Shown: positions 15,571-23,707 of the stretch, piece by piece | Numbering within the stretch: the first letter of the stretch is position 1 | Layout: each line of letters starts with the position of its first letter | Assembly: GCF_027627575.1 (NCBI RefSeq) | Contig: NZ_CP114065.1 | Coordinates: forward strand, 4,402,001-4,466,000 | Origin: Kribbella sp. CA-293567 | Lineage (GTDB): Bacteria > Actinomycetota > Actinomycetes > Propionibacteriales > Kribbellaceae | DNA: 64,000 bases | Direction of reading: 5' to 3' | Program-made: the position numbers and the translations under genes | Notes under the pieces: generated by a model | Told to the model about the DNA's origin: nothing | Seen by the model: only the letters and a program-made list of their open reading frames with translations | Database searches by the model: none

Positions 15571-16035
15571 ATGCCGAGATCGATTGCCACCAATACCCAG
15601 GTCGACACCGACGCGCTGCTGGAGTTCGTACGGCCGCGTCATCACATGCTGCTGATCACCCGCCGGGCCGACGGTACGCCGCAGGCCTCGCCGGTGTCGG
15701 GTGGCGTCGACGCCGAGGGACAAATCGTCATCTCGTCGTACCCGGAGCGGGCCAAGAGCAACAACGTGAAGCGGGACCGGCAGACCAGCGTGGTGGTGCT
15801 CTCCGACGACTGGGACGGCCCGTGGGTCCAGGTCGACGGGAGCGGCGAAGTGATCGAGTTGCCGGCGGCGGTCGAGCCGCTGGTCGACTACTTCCGGTCG
15901 ATCTCCGGTGAGCACCCGGACTGGGACGAGTACCGCGAAGCGATGCGGAAGCAGGGCAAGTGCCTGATCCGCATCACCCCCGAGCGCTGGGGCCCGGTCG
16001 CCACCGGCGGCTTCCCCGCCCATCTGGCCGACTGA
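15571..16035 (+). CDS. PPOX-class F420-dependent oxidoreductase
   Basis: A 154-residue split-barrel flavin/F420-binding protein of the pyridoxamine 5'-phosphate oxidase-like superfamily. It has HHMLLITRRADGTPQASPVS, VISSYPERAKSNNVKRDR and DDWDGPWVQVDGSGEVIEL, which match the Rv1155-like F420 branch. Such proteins reduce substrates with F420H2 in the cytoplasm. Start ATG 15571 follows AGGTGGGGG. Substrate unknown. Confidence 0.82.
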   Translation: MPRSIATNTQVDTDALLEFVRPRHHMLLITRRADGTPQASPVSGGVDAEGQIVISSYPERAKSNNVKRDRQTSVVVLSDDWDGPWVQVDGSGEVIELPAAVEPLVDYFRSISGEHPDWDEYREAMRKQGKCLIRITPERWGPVATGGFPAHLAD

Positions 16036-16203
16036 TCCTCGGTGGTGCGCCGGCGACAGGTGGCTGCGGGTCGGGCCGGTTGCTGCTTCACCTGATCCAA
16101 GAAACTGCTCGGCATGCCGGTCACACGGACATTCTTCGGGAGCAGCTCGACGGAGCCGTCGGTCGCTGAGCGAGGTCGCTCCGGCTCCGCGGCGGGCGTA
16201 AGG
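16036..16203. other. Intergenic region, nothing recognised
   Basis: This 168-bp convergent gap between the PPOX and GntR genes was read on both strands. No RNA gene, strong hairpin or promoter was evident. Confidence 0.5.
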
Positions 16204-16896
16204 TCAGTCCTTGGTGTAGCGGCGAGCCATGGTCTCGGTGATGCGCTGCATGGCGCCTTCCAGGTGTTCGCGGAGTGCCGCTTCGGCGCCTGGTTCGTCG
16301 TGGGCGAGGCAGGCGTCGAGAATCGCCTGGTGCTCGCGGCGGGTCTGCTCGATCCGGGCTTTGGTCTGGCGGGAGCCGAAGCGGTAACGCTCGCTGTTCT
16401 GCCAGACCGGCTCGATCGCGCGCGGCAGCCAGCGGGAGCCACCGGCTCGGTAGATGGCGAAGTGGAACTCGGTGTGTGCCTGCCGGGAGGCGATGATGTC
16501 GCCGGCCTTCGAGAGGCGGACGTGCTCGGCCAGGGCCGCGCGGGCGAGGTCGGCGTCGGCATCGCTGAAGCGGCTCGCCGCAGCCCGTACGGCGAGGGTC
16601 TCCAGCGCGAGCCGGGTCTCGTGGGTGTCGCGCAGGTCCTCCATCGAGAGTTCCCGGACCCACGCGCCCTTGTGCGGCACGATCTCGACCAGCCCGAGCG
16701 CCTGCATCCGGCGTAACCCCTCGCGGATCGGCATCTGGCTCATGTCGAGGCGCTTGGCCAGCTCCTCCAGCCGCAGCGCGGTACCGCTCGGAAGCTCACC
16801 GGACAGGATCAGCTCGTGCAGCTCGGCAGCCGCTTCCTCCGCCAAGGTACGCCGGCCGCTCGGCCCCCCGGGCGTGAGCTCGAGTCGTCGGGTCAT
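16204..16896 (-). CDS. GntR/FadR-type (FCD) regulator, copy 1
   Basis: A 230-residue regulator with the N-terminal winged helix at residues ~15-80 (ELILSGELPSGTALRLEELA, DMSQMPIREGLRRMQALGLV) and a C-terminal FCD domain with metal/ligand residues in HTEFHFAIYRAGG and REHQAILDACLAHD. It is about three-quarters identical to the regulator at 21675-22385, so both probably recognise similar DNA and ligands of the same pathway. A short palindrome ATCTG-TC-CAGAT (16976-16987) in its own promoter is a candidate autoregulatory site. ATG 16896 is chosen over longer in-frame starts. Confidence 0.88.
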   Translation of the reverse strand: MTRRLELTPGGPSGRRTLAEEAAAELHELILSGELPSGTALRLEELAKRLDMSQMPIREGLRRMQALGLVEIVPHKGAWVRELSMEDLRDTHETRLALETLAVRAAASRFSDADADLARAALAEHVRLSKAGDIIASRQAHTEFHFAIYRAGGSRWLPRAIEPVWQNSERYRFGSRQTKARIEQTRREHQAILDACLAHDEPGAEAALREHLEGAMQRITETMARRYTKD

Positions 16897-17018
16897 GGGG
16901 TGTTGGCTGCCTCTCTCCATCACTGCATGCGCATCTGGGAGGCAACCGTAACCGGCCGTGGGCGATCTTTGGCACATCTGTCCAGATTGCCCGCGGCCGC
17001 GTCATCGCCACCGTGTCC

Positions 17019-17981
17019 TCAGAACCTCCCGAGATCGAGCAGCACCCGCCGGTCCGCGGGCCCGGCGGCCAGCAGATCCAGCGCGTCCTCCACGAACGGC
17101 GCCGCGACGATCTCCAGCTCCGGCCGCACCCCCGACGGCGCGATGTCGGCCAGTACCTGGCTGACCGTCCCCGGCTCGATCGTCGTCCGCTGCATGTTCA
17201 CCGGCAGCACCCGCAGGTCCCGGCCGATCAGCTGGTGCAGGTCCAGCGTGGCGAACTCCCCGGCCGTGTAGCCGAGCGCCACCAGCCGTCCGCCCGGCGT
17301 GATGTGACTCATCACCCCACTGGTCACCGGTCCCCCGACCGTGTCGATCGCCGCGTTGCACCACGGCAGTTCGCGGCCGACCTGGCCCAGTTCGTCGACG
17401 CGGACGATCTGGTCCACCAGCCCGTTCAGCTGCTCGACCGACTCGTCACTGCGCGCCAGGCCGATCACCTTCATCGCCCCGGCTGCCCGGGCCACCGCCA
17501 CACACAGCCGCCCGACCAAACCGGTGGCGCCGGTGACGACCACCGTCTCGTTCTCGACGATCTGCCCGACCCGGCGTACTGCGGTGTGCGCGGTCAGCGC
17601 GGGCGCCAGCATCGCCACGGCAGCAGCCGCATCCAGCCCAGCAGGCAGCAGATGCACCGACCCGTTCGGTACGACGGCCAGCTGACCCCACGTGCCCGGC
17701 CTGGACACCCCGACTCCCCCACCACGGATCACCACCGGCGTACCGGGCTGGTAGAGCTCCGAGCTGACCACCACCCCGGCCCCCTCGGATCCCGGCACGA
17801 ACGGCGGCTGCACCTGCTGTGCCAGCTTGCCTGCCAGTACCGTTCGGTCGAGCTGGGTGACGGCGGCGTACTGCATCTCCACCAGCGTCTCGCCCACCCC
17901 GGCGACCAGCTCCACCTCCTCGACCTTCAGCTGCTGGCCGGGTCCGTAGCAGCGCAACGCCAATGCCTGTCGCGAGCTCAT
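17019..17981 (-). CDS. Quinone oxidoreductase-like MDR-family dehydrogenase
   Basis: A 320-residue medium-chain dehydrogenase/reductase. The N-terminal GroES-like domain contains VPGSEGAGVVV. The Rossmann domain starts VVVTGATGLVGRLCVAVARAAG, and GYTAGEFATLDLHQLIGRDL lies later. Structural and catalytic zinc ligands of alcohol dehydrogenases are absent, which fits the NADPH:quinone reductase/enoyl-reductase branch. GAGGGGGG lies eight bases before ATG 17981; 21 extra codons upstream are possible. It sits between the two GntR-controlled units, with a TGATCA-containing candidate operator in its leader. Confidence 0.82.
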   Translation of the reverse strand: MSSRQALALRCYGPGQQLKVEEVELVAGVGETLVEMQYAAVTQLDRTVLAGKLAQQVQPPFVPGSEGAGVVVSSELYQPGTPVVIRGGGVGVSRPGTWGQLAVVPNGSVHLLPAGLDAAAAVAMLAPALTAHTAVRRVGQIVENETVVVTGATGLVGRLCVAVARAAGAMKVIGLARSDESVEQLNGLVDQIVRVDELGQVGRELPWCNAAIDTVGGPVTSGVMSHITPGGRLVALGYTAGEFATLDLHQLIGRDLRVLPVNMQRTTIEPGTVSQVLADIAPSGVRPELEIVAAPFVEDALDLLAAGPADRRVLLDLGRF

Positions 17982-18018
17982 CCAGCCACCCCCCTCGTCC
18001 ACGGTCCGGTGCCCCGGA

Positions 18019-18037
18019 TTTGATATCTGATCACATC
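18019..18037. promoter_or_regulatory. Candidate GntR-family operator upstream of the quinone oxidoreductase gene
   Basis: TTTGATATCTGATCACATC contains two short palindromes, GATATC and TGATCA. Its first six bases are the same as those of the larger palindrome at 27436-27458 upstream of the ABC importer. A shared operator for the two similar GntR proteins is inferred; no binding data exist here. Confidence 0.4.
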
Positions 18038-18060
18038 GAGGTCCTGCAGAAAAGGCCTGT

Positions 18061-18972
18061 TCACGCGGAAACGGCCCCCTTCTTCAACGGCCGGGTGAGC
18101 TGCTCGCACACCGTTGATCGAGCTGCCGCCCGGCCTGCGTCCACCAGATCGCTGCCCATCGGGAACGGCCAGTCACTGCCGGCCAGCACCCGATCGGTCC
18201 CGAACGTCGCCCCCAGCAACGCCAGTACTTCGTCGTCGTGCACCAGGTCGTCCACGTAGAACCGCCGCAGGGCCTCGGCCACCGACAGCGAGAGTGGCGC
18301 CACCCCTGGCCGGGCCGTGTCGATCCCCCGCTGCCAGCGCCCGGCGAGAGCCGCCGTCACGCCGCCACCGTGGCACAGGCAGAACCTGATGCCCGGGAAA
18401 CGACCGACCACATCCCCGAAGACCAGTTCGGCCACGGCGAGCCCTGTCTCATAAGGGTTCCCCAGCAGGTTCGACAGGTAGTACCTGCCGAGCCGCTCGT
18501 CGTGGCTGTGGCTCGGGTGAATCAAGGTGAAGGCCTCCAGTTCGTGGAGCACCTTCCAGACATCGTCCAGTCCCGCGTAGCCCGCAGTACCGAGGGCGAA
18601 GCCGCTGAAGACGCCCTCAGCGGCCAGCGCGGAAGCAACCGAAGCAGCGGCCGGGTCCCCCAGCGGCAACTGCCCGAGCACCCGCAACTGAGGTGTGGCC
18701 AGCTCTCGGAGTCCCTGGTTGACCAGCGCGGCCCACTCGACGCCCTGGTCGTAGCGGAACAGCGCCGGCGGTACAGAGACCACGGCGCCGTCCAACGACT
18801 GCTCATCGATCCACCGCAGCAGTGCTGCAGGGTCACCCAGCCGCTTCATCGGCAGTCGTTCGCCATCGACCAGCAGGAAGCCGTCCTCGACAGCAAGCCC
18901 GAAGGCTCCTTCGGAGGCCGCCGCAAGCACAGTCGGCGGTATCAGGTGCGTGTGGATGTCCCAGCCGGCCAT
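18061..18972 (-). CDS. ACMSD-like amidohydrolase (metal-dependent decarboxylase/hydrolase)
   Basis: A 303-residue amidohydrolase-2 family protein. The metal site DIHTHLIPP is at the N-terminus, FTLIHPSHSHDER carries the mid-barrel His, and LAGSDWPFPMG carries the terminal Asp. The family includes aminocarboxymuconate-semialdehyde decarboxylase and resorcylate decarboxylase. ATG 18972 lies two bases after the upstream cupin stop; an overlapping ATG 18984 is possible. As the last gene of the catabolic operon, it likely decarboxylates or hydrolyses a ring-cleavage or aromatic acid intermediate. Confidence 0.8.
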   Translation of the reverse strand: MAGWDIHTHLIPPTVLAAASEGAFGLAVEDGFLLVDGERLPMKRLGDPAALLRWIDEQSLDGAVVSVPPALFRYDQGVEWAALVNQGLRELATPQLRVLGQLPLGDPAAASVASALAAEGVFSGFALGTAGYAGLDDVWKVLHELEAFTLIHPSHSHDERLGRYYLSNLLGNPYETGLAVAELVFGDVVGRFPGIRFCLCHGGGVTAALAGRWQRGIDTARPGVAPLSLSVAEALRRFYVDDLVHDDEVLALLGATFGTDRVLAGSDWPFPMGSDLVDAGRAAARSTVCEQLTRPLKKGAVSA

Positions 18973-18973
18973 G

Positions 18974-19366
18974 TCAGCGGGCATCCTCGTCGTTGTCGTA
19001 GAACGACGGCCGCACCGGGTAGTGCGGCCCGTCGTAGACCTCCAGCAGGACAGAGGTCTCCTCTGCCATCGTCGGCCCGTGCACGACGCCCTTGGGGTTC
19101 CAGTAGAAGCTGCCCTTGGTCAGCGTCGTCCCGGTCGGCAGGTACACGTACCGCCCCGACAGGCAGAACATGAACTGGTTCGACGCGTGCTGATGTGCCT
19201 CCGGGATCCCGGAGCCCTGCTCGAAGCGGACCAGCGCGATCGAAGCCTCGGTGACCTCGTCCCGCCAGAGCATCTTGTGCGACAGCCCGGCCAGCGACTT
19301 CTCGACCCACTCCAGGTCGTCGGTCTGCAGCAGCACTTCGCTCAGTTGCTCGTCGAAAGACCCCAT
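18974..19366 (-). CDS. Single-domain cupin protein
   Basis: A 130-residue cupin with motif 1 GIPEAHQHASNQFMFCLSG (HxH with Gln in place of the usual Glu) and motif 2 GSFYWNPKGVVHGP. This small size is seen in metal-dependent dioxygenases, isomerases and decarboxylases of aromatic pathways, for example 2,4'-dihydroxyacetophenone-dioxygenase-like proteins. The start overlaps the monooxygenase stop (TGATG at 19364-19368). In this operon a ring-cleaving or C-C-cleaving step directly after hydroxylation is a reasonable guess. Confidence 0.78.
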   Translation of the reverse strand: MGSFDEQLSEVLLQTDDLEWVEKSLAGLSHKMLWRDEVTEASIALVRFEQGSGIPEAHQHASNQFMFCLSGRYVYLPTGTTLTKGSFYWNPKGVVHGPTMAEETSVLLEVYDGPHYPVRPSFYDNDEDAR

Positions 19367-20943
19367 CAGAGCCCCTCCCTCGGGACGGGCCGGCCGGTGA
19401 TCCGGGTGTAGAGCTCGTCGGCCACGCCATCGGCCATCGGAGCCACTGCGGCGATATGCCCGTCAGGCCGCACCAGCACGACACTCTCAGCCGGTACGCC
19501 GTACCGGCTGGTCGCGATACTGCCGGGATCGAACAGCGAGCGGTCGCGAAGCCCGGAGTCGTGCGGAGCGTCCCACCGGGACACCGCGTAGTGCTTCAGC
19601 GCAGGCGAGTCGTTGACGGGTACCGACGGGCGACGCCGTACGTCGGTGAAGTACAGCGCGACGAACGACTCCCTGCACAACCCGTGGATCGTCGTCCGAC
19701 CACGCGGACCCTGCAGCGCCAGGTCGGGCGCCCTGTCGCCGGCCCGGACAGCAGGCGGCTCCGCACTGGTCATCACCATCGACCAGTCGCCCTCCCCGTC
19801 CACATCCAGCCGTACGCCGAGCAACGTGCGCGTGTACGCCGTCGCCCAGTCGCTGCCGGCAGCCGTGACGGCACCACGCTGGTGGGACATGTACTTGCGG
19901 GCCGCCTCGGCCATTTCGCCCGAGCCGTTGATCGCCACCGGCCGCTGCTCCTGCTCGTAGCCGTCAAGCAGCGACGGCTCGGCCCAGCCACGCAGTACCC
20001 AGGCAAGTCGCCAGGGCAGGTTCGAGGCGTCCAGCGCGCCCGTGTTGAGGCCCAGCGCCCACATCGGGGTGATCAGGTGAGCGGCGTCGCCCATCAGGAA
20101 CACCTTCCGCTCGGCGGACCAGCGGTCGGCCACCCGGTGGTGCACGTTGTAGACGACCGAGCCGATCAGCTCGATCCGGTCCACCTCGCCGATGAACTGT
20201 TTGACCTTCACCAGCATGTCCTCCTCACCCGGCTGGTCCGCACCGGCGGCCAGCGGGAAGAGGAAACGCCAGTTGTCCGGCTGCCGGATCAGCACCATCC
20301 ACTCGGACCGGTCGGCGAAGTAGGCGAGGTACGGGTAGTCGCGGGCGTTGGAGACGTCGAGGTCGACCACCACGTCGATCAGCATGTACCGCTCCGGCAG
20401 GGTCTCCCCCGACACCGTCGCGCCGAGCGCGTCCCGCACCTTGCTCTTGCCGCCGTCGCAGGCCAGCAGGTGCGACGCCTCGAGCTGTCGCACGCCGTCC
20501 GGGGTGTCGACCGTCAGCACCACCCGGTCGTCGAGCACCTCGAAGGAGTCGAGCCGGTGCTGCTTGAGCAGCGTGCCACCGGACAGCGCCGCCTCGAGGA
20601 TCGGCTCCATGTGCTGCTGCGGCAGGTTGATCACGAACGGGAACTGGGTGTCGTTGACCAGCTCGGCCAGCTGCACCGAGGCGCGCGGCGTGTTGGTGGC
20701 CCGGTCGATGTCACCGATCTCGTCGATCCGCAGCGCGGCCGCCAGGATGCCCTCCACCGCGCCGTACCGGTCCCAGATCTCCAGTGTCCGGCTCAGCGTG
20801 GTGCCCGCCTTGGTGTCCGAGGAGAGCACCGCGTCCTCCTCGAGCAGCACGAACGGTACGCCGTAGTGCGCCAGGCCGAGGGCCGTCGTCAGGCCGATCG
20901 GACCGGCCCCGACGATCGCGACGGGCAGCTGCTGGTCAGACAC
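19366..20943 (-). CDS. FAD-dependent aromatic-type monooxygenase (MhpA/PheA-like)
   Basis: A 525-residue class A flavoprotein hydroxylase. The N-terminal Rossmann motif is VAIVGAGPIGLTTALGLA, the DG motif lies in SHLLACDGGKSKVRDALG, and the FAD ribityl GD motif is VFLMGDAAHLITPMWALGLN. A C-terminal thioredoxin-like dimerisation domain starts near residue 400. Such enzymes use NAD(P)H and O2 to hydroxylate phenolic or heteroaromatic acids. The GTG start (20943) directly abuts the SDR stop. It is probably the ring-activating step of the operon. Confidence 0.88.
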   Translation of the reverse strand: MSDQQLPVAIVGAGPIGLTTALGLAHYGVPFVLLEEDAVLSSDTKAGTTLSRTLEIWDRYGAVEGILAAALRIDEIGDIDRATNTPRASVQLAELVNDTQFPFVINLPQQHMEPILEAALSGGTLLKQHRLDSFEVLDDRVVLTVDTPDGVRQLEASHLLACDGGKSKVRDALGATVSGETLPERYMLIDVVVDLDVSNARDYPYLAYFADRSEWMVLIRQPDNWRFLFPLAAGADQPGEEDMLVKVKQFIGEVDRIELIGSVVYNVHHRVADRWSAERKVFLMGDAAHLITPMWALGLNTGALDASNLPWRLAWVLRGWAEPSLLDGYEQEQRPVAINGSGEMAEAARKYMSHQRGAVTAAGSDWATAYTRTLLGVRLDVDGEGDWSMVMTSAEPPAVRAGDRAPDLALQGPRGRTTIHGLCRESFVALYFTDVRRRPSVPVNDSPALKHYAVSRWDAPHDSGLRDRSLFDPGSIATSRYGVPAESVVLVRPDGHIAAVAPMADGVADELYTRITGRPVPREGL

Positions 20944-21678
20944 TCAGGACTCCTTGAAGGTCTCTAGCCGGGCGAAGACGCGCTCGCGGGTGAGCTGTGA
21001 GCCGGTCATCGCGGCCGCGTCGGACAACAGGAAGAGCAACGGGCCGACCACATCCTCGGGATCGCCGATCCCAGTCGTGTCACGCCAGTGCTCCAGATCG
21101 GCACCGATGTTGGCAGAGCGGAACTGCTCGGTGTCGATCACCCCCGGCGCGACCACGTTCACCCGGACCCGGTGCTCGGCCACCTCGGCGGCCAGCGTCC
21201 GGGCGAAGGCGGCCAGCGCGGCCTTGCTCGACGCGTACGCCGCCGCGCCGGGGAACCCGGTCGACGCGATCCCCGAGGTGAAGACGATCACCGATCCGCT
21301 GCGCTGCTCGACCATCCGCGGGACCACCGCCTGACAGGCCCAGACGACACCGTCCAGGTTCACCTTGAGTGTGCGGGTCCAGTCCTCCGGGTCGATGTCG
21401 ACCACCGCCGCGCGCGGTTGTACCGCGGCACCGGCGACCAGCCCGTCGATCCGGCCGTGCCGCTCGATGACTCCGCTGACGGCCTTGAGCACGGCTTCAC
21501 GGTTCGAGACGTCCACCTCGACGTACTCGATTCCTGCGGCCTCGATGCCGAGGGAGATGTCGAAGACGACCGCAGTACCGCCGCAGCCGGCCACTGCAGC
21601 CGCCAAAGCCGCACCGATGCCGTGTGCGCCACCTGTGATGACCACGACCTCTCCGGTCGCGTCGAAGCTCGCCCTCAT
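20944..21678 (-). CDS. Short-chain dehydrogenase/reductase
   Basis: A 244-residue classical SDR: cofactor motif VVITGGAHGIGAALA, Asp in VVFDIS (NAD preference), Ser in VFTSGIAS, catalytic YASSK and VNVVAPGVIDTE. It is translationally coupled to the GntR gene upstream (ATGA overlap at 21675-21678) and abuts the monooxygenase gene. It probably oxidises an alcohol or dihydrodiol-type intermediate. The C-terminus lacks the usual ...GGxxxDGG end (it reads MTGSQLTRERV), which is mildly atypical. Confidence 0.87.
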   Translation of the reverse strand: MRASFDATGEVVVITGGAHGIGAALAAAVAGCGGTAVVFDISLGIEAAGIEYVEVDVSNREAVLKAVSGVIERHGRIDGLVAGAAVQPRAAVVDIDPEDWTRTLKVNLDGVVWACQAVVPRMVEQRSGSVIVFTSGIASTGFPGAAAYASSKAALAAFARTLAAEVAEHRVRVNVVAPGVIDTEQFRSANIGADLEHWRDTTGIGDPEDVVGPLLFLLSDAAAMTGSQLTRERVFARLETFKES

Positions 21679-22385
21679 GACGTCTCCTCGCGCTGTGCCT
21701 GCTTGGACGTCATCGTCTCGGTGATCCGCTGTACTGCGCCCGCCAGGTGCTTGCGGAGCGCCTGCTCGGCAGCGTCGGCATCACGGGCGACACAGGCATC
21801 CAGAATCGCCTGGTGCTCCTGCCGGTTCCGCTCGATCTGGAACGCCGTCTGCCGACTACCGAACCGGTAGCGCTCACTGTTCTGCCAGACCGGCTCGATA
21901 GCCCGGGCCAGCCACTGCGACCCGCCGGCCCGATACAGGGCGAAGTGGAAGTCCGCGTGGGCCTGCCGAGCGCCGATCGAGTCCTCCGACCGTGACAGCT
22001 GCAGCAGCTCGGCCAGCGCAGTACGGGCCTTCTGCGCGTCCGCGTCGCTGAAATGCTCCGCCGCAGCCCGTACTGCGAGACTCTCCAGCGCCAGCCGAGT
22101 CTCGTGGGTGTCGTGCAGGTCCGCCACCGAAAGCTCCCGCACCCAGGCGCCCTTGTGCGGGATGATGTCGACCAGCCCGAGCGCCTCCAGCCTGCGCAGC
22201 CCTTCGCGGACCGGCATCTGGCTCATGTCCAGCCGGTTGGCCAACTCGACCAGGCGGAGCGGAGTACCGCTTGGCAGCTCGCCGGACAGGATCAGTTGGT
22301 GCAACTCGGCTGCGGCCGTCTCGGCCAACGTACGGCGCCCGCCACGGCCTCCGCCGGGCAGCAACTCCAGCCGGCCGCCGCTCAT
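21675..22385 (-). CDS. GntR/FadR-type (FCD) regulator, copy 2, inside the catabolic operon
   Basis: A 236-residue winged-helix/FCD regulator with near-identical helix-turn-helix text to the copy at 16204-16896 (DMSQMPVREGLRRLEALGLV) and the same FCD signature HADFHFALYRAGG. Start and stop both overlap neighbours by ATGA (22382-22385 and 21675-21678), so it is a true operon member rather than a separate unit. It likely represses the importer/catabolic operon in the absence of a pathway intermediate. Confidence 0.88.
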   Translation of the reverse strand: MSGGRLELLPGGGRGGRRTLAETAAAELHQLILSGELPSGTPLRLVELANRLDMSQMPVREGLRRLEALGLVDIIPHKGAWVRELSVADLHDTHETRLALESLAVRAAAEHFSDADAQKARTALAELLQLSRSEDSIGARQAHADFHFALYRAGGSQWLARAIEPVWQNSERYRFGSRQTAFQIERNRQEHQAILDACVARDADAAEQALRKHLAGAVQRITETMTSKQAQREETS

Positions 22386-23254
22386 GAGAGGTCCCGGTAG
22401 ACCAGGGTGTTGCGCAGCTCGCCGATCTTGTCGGCGCGGGTCACCACCTCGTCGCCCTCGGCAAGGAACACCTGCGGCTCGCGAGCGTTGCCGATCCCGG
22501 CCGGCGTCCCGGTCAGCAGCAGGTCGCCGGGGCGCAACGTCATCCCGAACGACAACTCGCTGATCAGCGTCGCCACGTCGTAGGCCATCTGCCTGGTCGA
22601 GGCGTCCTGCATCACGACGCCGTTCAGCAGGCACTGCAGGTGCACGTCCTGTGGGTCGCCGAACTCGTCGGCCGTCACGATCCACGGGCCGAGCGGCATG
22701 GTCTGGTCGATGCTCTTGCCCTTGAGCCACTGCCCGCCGTGCTGACGCTGCAGATCGCGTTGCGACACGTCGTTGGCCAGCGTGTAACCCCAGACGTGGT
22801 CGAGCGCCTCGGCGACCGGGATGCTCCGCCCGGCCTTGCCGATCACCAGGGCGAGCTCCGCCTCGTAGTCCCACTTGGCCGAGATGGCCGGGTCGTAGGC
22901 GATCTCGGCGTACGGGCCGATCACCACGTCAGGGCCCTTGGTGAAGAAGGTCGGATGGTCGGGCCGGTCGACGTCCTGGCCCTCGCGCTTGCCCTTGCTC
23001 TCCTCGAAGTGGTCCCAGTAGTTCCAGCCGGTGCACAGCACGTCCCGGCGGAACCGCCGCAGCGGGGCCCGCAGCGAGACGGAGGCCAGCGGCAACCTCT
23101 CACCGGTCGCCATTTCGTTGCGAACGGCAACCAGCGCGGCCGGGCCGGCCTCGATCACCGAGACCAGGTCGGCCGCCCGCAGCAGGACGACGTCCTCGCC
23201 GTCCACCACCCCGGGCCACTCACGCCCGGCGTGCTCGATCGTCACGAACTTCAT
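22382..23254 (-). CDS. Fumarylacetoacetate hydrolase-family protein
   Basis: A 290-residue FAH-fold enzyme with LCTGWNYWDHFEESKGKR, metal ligands in DYEAELALVIGK, GYTLANDVSQRDLQ, the KSIDQTMPLGPWIV segment, and DLLLTGTPAGIG near the C-terminus. The family covers acylpyruvate hydrolases, 2-oxohepta-ene-dioate hydratases and oxalocrotonate decarboxylases, all acting after ring cleavage. It has its own 57-bp leader after the RidA gene and is coupled to GntR downstream. Confidence 0.87.
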   Translation of the reverse strand: MKFVTIEHAGREWPGVVDGEDVVLLRAADLVSVIEAGPAALVAVRNEMATGERLPLASVSLRAPLRRFRRDVLCTGWNYWDHFEESKGKREGQDVDRPDHPTFFTKGPDVVIGPYAEIAYDPAISAKWDYEAELALVIGKAGRSIPVAEALDHVWGYTLANDVSQRDLQRQHGGQWLKGKSIDQTMPLGPWIVTADEFGDPQDVHLQCLLNGVVMQDASTRQMAYDVATLISELSFGMTLRPGDLLLTGTPAGIGNAREPQVFLAEGDEVVTRADKIGELRNTLVYRDLS

Positions 23255-23311
23255 CTCAGGTCCACTCGACGCCGCGCACTCGGATCACCCGCCTCCGGCT
23301 GCGTCCGCCAC

Positions 23312-23707
23312 TCATGGGATCACCGCGATGGCGCTGATCTCGATCAGGTAGTCGGGATGGGCCAGCTTGCTGACCTCGACCATCGTCGAGGCGGGCAGCG
23401 GCTCGTGGAAGTACTGTGCCCGGATCTCGTGGATCTTGGCGAAGTCCTCCATGTTGCGGACGTACACGTCCACCCGGCAGACGTCGTCCAGGGTGCCGCC
23501 GGCCTCCTGCACCGCGGCCTGCACGTTCTCACAGACCTGCCGGGTCTGCTCCCGCACGTCGCCGACCCCGGCGATGCTGCCGTCCGGGCGGCGTGCCGTC
23601 ATCCCGGACACGAACACCAGCCGGCCGGTCGCCTCGATCGTGGTCGCCTGCGAGAAGACCCCGTTCGGGCTCCGCAGCGCCGTACTGGTCAGTTGTTTCT
23701 TCGCCAT
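23312..23707 (-). CDS. RidA/YjgF-family enamine/imine deaminase
   Basis: A 131-residue RidA-fold protein with LVFVSGMTARRPDGS, QVCENVQAAVQEAGGTLDDV, the Arg-containing VCRVDVYVRNMEDF and the C-terminal LIEISAIAV. Members deaminate enamines/imines, and some are dedicated 2-aminomuconate deaminases in aminophenol or aminobenzoate breakdown. The start overlaps the Ldh stop (TGATG). Its presence hints that the operon's substrate may carry nitrogen. Confidence 0.88.
   Translation of the reverse strand: MAKKQLTSTALRSPNGVFSQATTIEATGRLVFVSGMTARRPDGSIAGVGDVREQTRQVCENVQAAVQEAGGTLDDVCRVDVYVRNMEDFAKIHEIRAQYFHEPLPASTMVEVSKLAHPDYLIEISAIAVIP

Noticed and set aside
18974..19366. 3-hydroxyanthranilate 3,4-dioxygenase
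   Set aside because: The cupin is too short and its metal motif lacks the usual Glu; the resemblance of the pathway is only by gene set.
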